Positions 9,164 to 16,065 of a stretch of 48,985 nucleotides of DNA are shown piece by piece. The stretch's first letter is position 1, and each line of letters begins with the position of its first letter. The stretch covers positions 132,854 through 181,838 of the forward strand of contig NZ_VLJP01000001.1 of the NCBI RefSeq assembly GCF_007829525.1, in the 5' to 3' direction. The position numbers and the translations under genes are program-made. A model generated the notes under the pieces. That model ran no database searches and was not told where the DNA came from. It was given only the letters and a program-made list of their open reading frames with translations. This DNA comes from Mesorhizobium sp. J18 (GTDB taxonomy: Bacteria > Pseudomonadota > Alphaproteobacteria > Rhizobiales > Rhizobiaceae).

Positions 9164-10882
9164 CTAAGCGGTTTCGCCAAGGCGTCTCGCTATGGCGCGC
9201 TCAAGGTCCGGAGCTGCGGCAACAAGGGCCCTGGCCGCTTCCGTCTGTGGATTGTCCAGCACTTCCGAGGTGCGGCCTTCCTCCACGATCTTTCCTTCAT
9301 GCATCACCATGACCTGATCGGTGATGGCGCGGGCCACCGTCAGGTCGTGAGTGATGAACAGGTAGGCGACGCCGAGCCGCTGGTTCAGGTCCGCGAAGAG
9401 ATCGAGCACCTGCGCGCGGATGGAGACATCGAGGGCGGAGACCGGCTCGTCCGCCACGATCAGCTTTGGCCGCGTGATGATGGCGCGGGCGATCGAAATC
9501 CGCTGACGCTGGCCGCCGGAAAATTCGTGAGGGTATTTGTCCATGTCGGACGGCGCCAGCCCGACTTCGTGCAGCGCCTCGGCCACCATTTCGCGCCGCT
9601 CGGTACGGGCGGGTTTCTTCTCCAAAAGATGCAAGGGCTCGGCTATCAGCCGCTCGACCTTGTGGCGCGGATCGAAGGAGCCGTAAGGATCCTGAAAGAC
9701 CACCTGCATCTCGCGTCGGGAGGGCCGTAATTCGGCCTCCGATTTGTCTGCAACTGTCTGCCCCAGAAGCCGGATTTCGCCGCTGGTCGGCCGGTCGAGG
9801 GCGAGGATCATGCGCGCGAGCGTCGATTTCCCGCAGCCGGAGCGGCCCACAAGCGCCATGGATTGACCCGCATCCAGCGAGAAAGAGACATTATCGACGG
9901 CCCGGAACGGTTCGGCTTTCGAGAAAAGCGACTTTCTCCTCCCGGCATAGTCGCGGGTAACGCCCTCGACGACGAGGAGGGGGGCCGATTTACCCTCCCC
10001 CTTGTGGGGAGGGTGGCCCGCGGGGCCGGGTGGGGGCGGGAAGGAGGGATCTTCGTGCGCCCCACCCCGTCCGGCTACGCCGGCCGACCCGCTCCGTGAG
10101 GGGGCATTCCGCACCGGCACATGCACTGAAGCCTCGGCAAGCTGCCGCGTATAGGGATGTTTCTGCTGGGTCAGGATCTTTGCCGTCTCGCTGGCTTCCA
10201 TCACCTCGCCATGACGCATGATGGTTACGCGATCGGCCATGTCGGCCACTACCGCGAGATCGTGCGAGATCAGAAGCAGCCCCATCCGATTCTCGTCGAC
10301 CAGATCGCGCAGAAGTTCGAGGATTTGCTTCTGCAGCACCACGTCGAGCGCCGTGGTCGGCTCGTCGGCTATCAGCAGTTTCGGTTTCAAGGCGCAGGCG
10401 ATGGCGATGATGACCCGCTGGCGCTGGCCGCCGGAGAGCTCGTGCGGATAGCGTGAGAGCGGAAACCTGGCTTCCGGCAGGCCGACACGGTCGAGGATCG
10501 CGCGCGCCCGCGCCTCGGCATCGGGACGGTTGGCGCCGGTGTGCCAGCGGATGCCTTCGGCAACCTGCTCGCCGATCGTCTTGACCGGGTTCAGCGCCGT
10601 CATCGGCTCCTGGAAGACCATGCCGATGTCGTCGCCGCGCAGGCGGCACATGGCGGCCTCCGGGGCGGACAGAATGTCGATGCCGTCAAAGGTCACGCGG
10701 CCGCGCGTCCGGGAGGCATTCGGCAAAAGCTGCATGACTGTTAGCGCCGTCATGGACTTGCCGGAGCCTGATTCGCCCACCAGCCCCATGACCTCGCCGG
10801 CGTCGATCGCCAGGTCCATCCCCTTGAGGATGGGCATGCCGGCAATGTCCAGCGACAGCTTTTCGATCTCTAGGAGGCTCAT
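9164..10882 (-). CDS. Fused double ATPase of a peptide-type ABC importer, with a repeat-encoded linker
   Basis: A 572-residue protein with two full OppD/DppD-type ATPase domains energising the adjoining permeases. Domain 1 has Walker A GESGSGKS (36-43), signature LSGGQRQR and LLIADEPTTALD. Domain 2 has Walker A lysine K352 (GRSGCGKST), LSGGQ-like FSGGQRQR and LIVADEPVSALD. The ATG at 10882 overlaps the permease stop by four bases (ATGA). Between the domains, about residues 258-298, lies a Gly/Pro/Arg-rich stretch (FPPPPGPAGHPPHKGEGK) encoded by a palindromic repeat found elsewhere in the window. This makes the linker longer than is usual for such fusions. Peptide or nickel-type substrates are typical; the real one is unknown. 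Confidence 0.93.
   Translation of the reverse strand: MSLLEIEKLSLDIAGMPILKGMDLAIDAGEVMGLVGESGSGKSMTALTVMQLLPNASRTRGRVTFDGIDILSAPEAAMCRLRGDDIGMVFQEPMTALNPVKTIGEQVAEGIRWHTGANRPDAEARARAILDRVGLPEARFPLSRYPHELSGGQRQRVIIAIACALKPKLLIADEPTTALDVVLQKQILELLRDLVDENRMGLLLISHDLAVVADMADRVTIMRHGEVMEASETAKILTQQKHPYTRQLAEASVHVPVRNAPSRSGSAGVAGRGGAHEDPSFPPPPGPAGHPPHKGEGKSAPLLVVEGVTRDYAGRRKSLFSKAEPFRAVDNVSFSLDAGQSMALVGRSGCGKSTLARMILALDRPTSGEIRLLGQTVADKSEAELRPSRREMQVVFQDPYGSFDPRHKVERLIAEPLHLLEKKPARTERREMVAEALHEVGLAPSDMDKYPHEFSGGQRQRISIARAIITRPKLIVADEPVSALDVSIRAQVLDLFADLNQRLGVAYLFITHDLTVARAITDQVMVMHEGKIVEEGRTSEVLDNPQTEAARALVAAAPDLERAIARRLGETA
9990..10110. repeat. Dispersed palindromic repeat inside a coding region
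   Basis: GC-rich palindromic element of about 120 bases lying within the linker of the fused ABC ATPase gene. Bases 9990-10036 match the reverse complement of 19821-19867 at 42 of 47 positions, so it is the same repeat family as the element between soeB and soeC. The other half (about 10055-10110) is a similar but diverged hairpin arm. The borders are approximate. It is translated in frame. Confidence 0.8.
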
Positions 10883-11748
10883 CGCTCGCGCCTCAATCTC
10901 GGATCGAGGATGTCGCGCAGTCCGTCGCCGAGAAGGTTGAGCCCAAGCACGGTGATGACGATCGCAAGGCCGGGGAAGATGGCCTGGTTGGGCGCGATCA
11001 TCATGCGTGTCTGCGCGTCGAAGAGCATGCGGCCCCAGGACGGCATCGGCGGCTGCGCGCCGAGCCCGAGATAGGAAAGACCAGCCTCGGCCAATATGCC
11101 GAGCGCGAACTGGATCGTGCCCTGCACGAGCAGGATGCTGGCGATGTTGGGCAGGATATGCTCGATGGTGATCAGCGCCTTGCCCTTGCCGGCGGCGCGG
11201 GCAGCGAGAATGAATTCGCGTGGCCACAGCGCCAGGGCGCCAGCCCGGGCGACGCGGGCGAAGACCGGCACGTTGAAGATGCCGATGGCAATGATAGCGT
11301 TAACAGCGCCGGGGCCGAAGATCGCCGTGATCATGATCGCCGAAAGAAGTGCGGGGAAGGCGAAGACAACGTCGTTGAAGCGCATCAGCACTTCGTCCAG
11401 CCAACCGCCGCGGGCGGCTGCCCAGCAGCCGAGCGGTACCCCGATGCCCATTCCGATGCCGACGGCAACGATGGCGACCGCTATCGAATTGCGCGATCCG
11501 ACCATGATCATCGAGAGGATATCCCTGCCGAGATGATCGGTGCCGAAGGGATGGGCTGCCGAAAGCCCTTGCATGCGGTTTGCCACGACGAGATTGGTCA
11601 CGTCATAGGGCGTCCAGATGAATGATAGCGCTGCCATAGCGGCTATCAGCAGCGTTATGATCAGGCCCGTCATGAAGGAACCGCTTCTCAGTGCCTGGTG
11701 CAGGAAGTGGCGGAAATCGTCGGGTTGGGAGGACGCCGGCATGGTCAT
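10879..11748 (-). CDS. ABC importer permease, DppC/OppC type
   Basis: A 289-residue inner-membrane permease with an N-terminal membrane anchor and about five further segments. It has the binding-protein-dependent transport loop around ARAAGKGKALITIEHILPN, which docks to the ATPase, and the typical HPFGTDHLGRDILSMIMVG. Its stop overlaps the ATPase start (ATGA) and its own start overlaps the upstream permease stop by one base (TGATG), so the three genes are translationally coupled. Forms a heterodimeric channel with the product of 11748-12689. Confidence 0.93.
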   Translation of the reverse strand: MTMPASSQPDDFRHFLHQALRSGSFMTGLIITLLIAAMAALSFIWTPYDVTNLVVANRMQGLSAAHPFGTDHLGRDILSMIMVGSRNSIAVAIVAVGIGMGIGVPLGCWAAARGGWLDEVLMRFNDVVFAFPALLSAIMITAIFGPGAVNAIIAIGIFNVPVFARVARAGALALWPREFILAARAAGKGKALITIEHILPNIASILLVQGTIQFALGILAEAGLSYLGLGAQPPMPSWGRMLFDAQTRMMIAPNQAIFPGLAIVITVLGLNLLGDGLRDILDPRLRRER

Positions 11749-12689
11749 CAGCGTGCCCTCAGCCTCGGATCGACAACCGCATAAAGCAGGTCGACGATCA
11801 GGTTCACCGCCACAACGCTGGCGACCAGCAGCATGACCACGCCTTCCACGACAATCAGGTCGCGCTGGGTGATGGCCTGAAAAACCAGACGACCAAGGCC
11901 CGGCAGGTAGAAGACATTCTCGATGATGATAGTGCCGGCGAGCAGGAAGGCGAACTGCAGGCCGAGAACGGTGAGCACGGGAATCATAGCGTTACGCAGG
12001 GCATGGCGCCACAAAACGATGTGTCGAGGCATGCCCTTGGCGTGCGCGGTGCGGATATAGTCCTCGCCCAGCACGTCCAGCATGGCCGACCGGGTCACAC
12101 GCGCCAGGATCGCGGCCTGGGGCAGGGCGAGCGCGACCGCCGGAAGGATCAATGCCTTCAATGCCTGCCACCAGTCACCCCAGCCGGGGAACCCGCCGGC
12201 GGGTACGAGCCGCAGGGCGACGGCGAAGATATAGATCAACAACAATGCGAACCAGAAATTGGGTACCGCCACGCCTACCTGGGCAGCACCCATGGAGATT
12301 GTATCGGCCAGTTTGCCGCGCCGGGAGGCCGCGAATATCCCTACCGGGATGGCGATGATGGTGGAAAGGAGCAGGGACATGATCGCCAGCGGCAGGGAGA
12401 CCGTTATTCGCTCGGCAATGAGTTCGATGACCGGCGAGGAATAGGTGTAGGAGCGGCCGAAATCCCCAATAGCCATGCCGCTGATCCAGTTCAGATACCG
12501 CGTGATCAGCGGCTGATTCATGCCCATCTGTTCGCGCAGGGATTCAAGGGCTTCCGGGCTGGCATTCATGCCGAGCATGATGCGTGCCGGGTCGCCCGGA
12601 AGGACCTCCAGAACGGCAAACACGACCACCGACGCCACGATGAGCGTCGCCAGCGCGATTGCCAACCGTTTGAAGAGATAGGCGGTCAT
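11748..12689 (-). CDS. ABC importer permease, DppB/OppB type
   Basis: A 313-residue permease with the DppB hallmarks: an N-terminal membrane segment followed by LEVLPGDPARIMLGMNASPE, the motif RSAMLDVLGEDYIRTAHAKG for ATPase docking, and a C-terminal LLYAVVDPRLR. It is the first gene of the translationally coupled permease-permease-ATPase block. It is separated from the binding-protein gene by 290 bases holding a large inverted repeat. The transported compound, probably a peptide or similar, cannot be deduced. Confidence 0.93.
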   Translation of the reverse strand: MTAYLFKRLAIALATLIVASVVVFAVLEVLPGDPARIMLGMNASPEALESLREQMGMNQPLITRYLNWISGMAIGDFGRSYTYSSPVIELIAERITVSLPLAIMSLLLSTIIAIPVGIFAASRRGKLADTISMGAAQVGVAVPNFWFALLLIYIFAVALRLVPAGGFPGWGDWWQALKALILPAVALALPQAAILARVTRSAMLDVLGEDYIRTAHAKGMPRHIVLWRHALRNAMIPVLTVLGLQFAFLLAGTIIIENVFYLPGLGRLVFQAITQRDLIVVEGVVMLLVASVVAVNLIVDLLYAVVDPRLRAR

Positions 12690-12742
12690 TCAGCCTTTTA
12701 TTACATATCCTGCGTCGCATCGGGAGCGGAACCGGCGAGACT

Positions 12743-12867
12743 CTGGATCCCTGTGACAAGCACAGAAATGAAATCCTCCAAAAATGCCGATGCCAGCCAT
12801 AGACCTTTGGGATTGGACGTAAGAAAAATTTGCAATCGTCATTCCTGTACTTGTCACAGGAATCCAG
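12743..12867. repeat. Large inverted repeat between the binding-protein and permease genes
   Basis: Two 29-base arms (12743-12771 and 12839-12867) are reverse complements with three mismatches and a 67-base loop. The arms contain CTGTGACAAG. The rest of 12690-12979 holds no gene. The style is that of dispersed palindromic elements in rhizobia. In the transcript it would form a long stem directly behind the binding-protein gene, where such structures often stabilise upstream mRNA or dampen read-through. Confidence 0.85.
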
Positions 12868-12979
12868 GTGTAGTCGTCAATCAAGCTGAAGATGGACCAG
12901 ATCATTCCGGAATCCGGAAAACGGGAGCGCCGGATCCACTACCCGGCGCTTTGCGAAAGAGGAGAAGAGGCGTCCGCGA

Positions 12980-14464
12980 TCACTCCGTCCACTTCACCGC
13001 AGTGAGATCATTTGCCTGAACCGGCGAGTTTTCCCACATTCCTTCAAGCTTGGCGTCCCAGACGCCGATCTTCGGCAGTTCGAACAGGAAGCCATTGACC
13101 GCATCCTTGGCCAGGATCGTCTGTGCCTGCTTGTAGAGCTCGTTGCGTTTGGCTTGATCAGTAGTGGTGTCGAGCTCCTCGATGACCTTGTTGAACTCGG
13201 GATTCTGATAATTGAAGTAGTAGTCGGGCCGCGAATAGATCTCGATGTCGTTCGGCTCGGTATGAGAGACGATCGAAAGGTCGTAATCCTTGTTGGTGAA
13301 GACCTGCTCCAGCCACTGCGCCCATTCGACAGGGATGATCTCGAGTTCGATGCCGATCTCGCGAAGCTGCGAGGCGATGATCTCGCCGCCCTGGCGTGCA
13401 TAAGAAGGTGGCGGCAGCTTGATCGTGGCCTTGAAGCCGTTCTCTAGGCCGGCTTCCTTCATCAACTCCTTCGCCTTCTCGACATCGTGGGGATAGGTGT
13501 CGGTGAGATCGACATAGGCCTCGTTGGCGGGCGAGAAATGCGAGCCGATCGGCACACCGTAGCCACCTTCCGAAGCACCCGCGATGATCGCGTCGCGGTC
13601 GAGCGCATGGGCGATGGCCTGGCGTACCTTCAGATTGTCGAAGGGCTCTTTCTTGTTGTTCGTCGAAAGGATGGTCTCGCCTTCGGTAGCGCCGATCACC
13701 ACCTCGAAACGCGGATCGGCCTGGATCTGCGGAAGCGCGTCGCCGGCAGGCATGTTGGGAAAAGCCTGCACGTCGCCCGAAAGCATGGCCGGAATGGCCG
13801 CGGCGGCATCGGGGATGATGCGGAATTCGGCCTTTTCGAGTGCGACCGGCTCGCCCCAGTAGTCGGGATTCTTGACGATCGTGATGGATGAACCCTTGGC
13901 CCAGTTCTGGAACTTGAAGGGACCGGTACCGATCGGCTTCTCCTTGTTGCCGTCCGCCGATTCCGGCGCTACGATTACGGCATCGCCCCAGCCCATATTG
14001 TAGAGGAAGGCGCCCTGCGGCCTGCTGAGCGTCACCTTCACCGTCTGCGGGTCCACGACTTCGACATTCTCGATTGCCTCGAAAAGGACCTTCTGGGCGT
14101 TGGTGGAATCGGCTGCCCTTGCGCGATCGAGGGAGAATTTGACGTCCTCGGCGTCGAAGCTGCTGCCGTCGTGGAATTTGACGCCGTCATGCAGCTTGAA
14201 AGTATAGGTCTTGCCGTCATCGGAGACTTCCCAGCTTTCCGCCAGTGCCGGCTCGACCTCGCCATTGGGGCCGATGCGGGTCAATCCTTCGAAGACATTG
14301 GCATAGACCACCTCATCGATTGCCGCGGCAGCGCCGGCGGTCGGGTCGAGATGTGGCGGTTCCAGAACCAGGCCGAGCACGAGATCGGTACGTGCCGCGA
14401 ATACGGCCGTGCTCGTGGCCAGCAAAATCGCTGTGGCTCCCAAAATGGATTTGAAGCTTCCCAT
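12980..14464 (-). CDS. ABC importer periplasmic substrate-binding protein, family 5 (DppA/OppA type)
   Basis: A 494-residue extracytoplasmic solute-binding protein. It has a Sec signal peptide (MGSFKSILGATAILLATSTA, cleavage near VFA-A) and no lipobox. The family 5 signature is visible: ALAESWEVSDDGKTYTFKL, HDGSSFDAEDVKFSLDRA and IGTGPFKFQNW. It captures the substrate for the downstream permeases and ATPase on the same strand. Similar proteins bind di- or oligopeptides, glutathione, nickel complexes or opines. The M20 deacylase gene immediately upstream hints at an acylated or peptide-like compound. Confidence 0.92.
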   Translation of the reverse strand: MGSFKSILGATAILLATSTAVFAARTDLVLGLVLEPPHLDPTAGAAAAIDEVVYANVFEGLTRIGPNGEVEPALAESWEVSDDGKTYTFKLHDGVKFHDGSSFDAEDVKFSLDRARAADSTNAQKVLFEAIENVEVVDPQTVKVTLSRPQGAFLYNMGWGDAVIVAPESADGNKEKPIGTGPFKFQNWAKGSSITIVKNPDYWGEPVALEKAEFRIIPDAAAAIPAMLSGDVQAFPNMPAGDALPQIQADPRFEVVIGATEGETILSTNNKKEPFDNLKVRQAIAHALDRDAIIAGASEGGYGVPIGSHFSPANEAYVDLTDTYPHDVEKAKELMKEAGLENGFKATIKLPPPSYARQGGEIIASQLREIGIELEIIPVEWAQWLEQVFTNKDYDLSIVSHTEPNDIEIYSRPDYYFNYQNPEFNKVIEELDTTTDQAKRNELYKQAQTILAKDAVNGFLFELPKIGVWDAKLEGMWENSPVQANDLTAVKWTE

Positions 14465-14596
14465 CCTTATTCTCCCGGCACGCGTTGAACCCGATCCATA
14501 GAAGCGCGAATTGTCGTGCGAGTAAATCGGGTGTGTGGAAAATCGCTTTCAATTCAAGGGGCTTTGCGAGAATGCAAAGGTTCTGGTTTCCTGCCG

Positions 14597-15880
14597 TTAT
14601 GCCGCCTTTGCTGCCCCTTTCAAAAGCACGTCGAGCCCGATCGCCATGACTTTCGCCGATTCCACCATGTCATCGATGCCGACCCATTCGTCGGGCCTGT
14701 GGGCGAGATCGAGGATGCCGGGACCGTAGGCTACGCAATCATGCAGATGGCCGATGCGGCTGATATGCTTCTGGTCGTAGGTGCCGGGCGAGATCACATA
14801 TTCCGGCTCCTTGCCGAATACTTCCCGGATCCCCCGCGCGATCGCGGTCGGCACCGGCGCGTCGCTCTCCGTCATGAGCGGCAGCACTTCCATCAGATCG
14901 CGGATGGCATAATCGAATTTCGGCCGCTCACGCTTCAGCCGTTCGAGAATGCGCACCACCTCGTTGCGGACCTCCGAGATATCCTCCTCGATCAGGAAGC
15001 GGCGATCGATGACAAGCCGGCAGGAATCGGGAACATTGGGCGAGGGCAGGCCGGGGAAATAGTCCTCCGTCTGGCCACCATGGACCGAATTGAGGTTCAG
15101 GGTCGAGCGGCGAGCGCCTTCGGGCACGACCGGCATGCGCGTCTGCTTGGCGTCGAGGGCGGGAAAAAGCTCTTCCTCGAAGGCATGCAGCACGGCGCCC
15201 ATATGGCGGATTGCCGAATCGCCGAGGAAAGGCATGGAGCCATGGGCGATAGAGCCCTTCGTCTCGATCTCCGCCCACCAGACGCCGCGATGGCCGAGAC
15301 AGATGCGGTCCTTGTTGAGCGGTTCCGGGATTATGACGTGGTCAACACGCGGCTTGGAGAAGAAGCCTTTCTGCGCCAGATAGGCGACGCCGCCGAACCC
15401 GCCGGATTCCTCGTCCACCGTGCCGGAAATCTCGATCGCGCCGGAGAAGTCCGGATTGACCGCGATAAAGGCTTCCGCTGCGATGATTGAGGCGGCCAGC
15501 CCGCCTTTCATGTCACAGGCACCGCGACCATAAACCTTGCCGTCGCGCACGACGCCCGCAAAGGGATCGACGGTCCAGCCTGCTCCGGCCTCAACGACGT
15601 CAATATGCGAGTTGAAATGCACCGTCGGGCCCGGCCTGCGTCCCTCATACCGGGCAATCACATTGGTGCGCGGATAGCGGTCATTGTCGCCCGGCGTGTC
15701 TTCGCCGCGAATCAGGGTCGTTTGGAAGCCCTGCTTCTTCAGGCGGTTGGCGATGTATTCTGTGCAAGGCGTATAGCCCTCGCCGGGCGGATTAACGGTG
15801 GGAAAGCGGATCAGATCGACCGTCAGCGCGACGAGATCGTCGATGCGTTCGGCAATGGCGCGGGAAATATGCTCGTTCAT
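14597..15880 (-). CDS. M20 family deacylase/peptidase (ArgE/DapE type)
   Basis: A 427-residue metallo-hydrolase of the ArgE/DapE/carboxypeptidase G2 group, which cleaves amide bonds of N-acyl amino acids or small peptides with two zinc or cobalt ions. Visible motifs are the metal-binding FNSHIDVVEAG, GRGACDMKGG, and the catalytic glutamate region GTVDEESGGFGG. The C-terminal AHRPDEWVGIDDM supplies a late metal ligand. The start at 15880 is the first ATG; the frame continues to a TTG at 15916. It is upstream of the peptide-type ABC importer and probably in the same operon, so it likely hydrolyses the imported compound. It is divergent from soeABC. Confidence 0.87.
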   Translation of the reverse strand: MNEHISRAIAERIDDLVALTVDLIRFPTVNPPGEGYTPCTEYIANRLKKQGFQTTLIRGEDTPGDNDRYPRTNVIARYEGRRPGPTVHFNSHIDVVEAGAGWTVDPFAGVVRDGKVYGRGACDMKGGLAASIIAAEAFIAVNPDFSGAIEISGTVDEESGGFGGVAYLAQKGFFSKPRVDHVIIPEPLNKDRICLGHRGVWWAEIETKGSIAHGSMPFLGDSAIRHMGAVLHAFEEELFPALDAKQTRMPVVPEGARRSTLNLNSVHGGQTEDYFPGLPSPNVPDSCRLVIDRRFLIEEDISEVRNEVVRILERLKRERPKFDYAIRDLMEVLPLMTESDAPVPTAIARGIREVFGKEPEYVISPGTYDQKHISRIGHLHDCVAYGPGILDLAHRPDEWVGIDDMVESAKVMAIGLDVLLKGAAKAA

Positions 15881-16065
15881 GTGCCGACTTGAACAGGCAG
15901 ATGATCCTTTTGGCAAGATGGTTCATCGCGGCGGTTTTTTGCTACCGGCCTGCCTCAACCGCTCCGGCCAACGCCGTGGCTGGTTCGGTAAGTGTTGGAA
16001 AGGATCACAGCAGGCATTTTCTTTGGCCGCTGCCCTCCCTATGACTATCGTCAAGGAGTTATGTC

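Noticed and set aside
11691-13019. A 442-codon plus-strand frame across the permease gene and the inverted repeat
   Set aside because: Antisense shadow with low-complexity Asp/Gln/His composition and no start signal.
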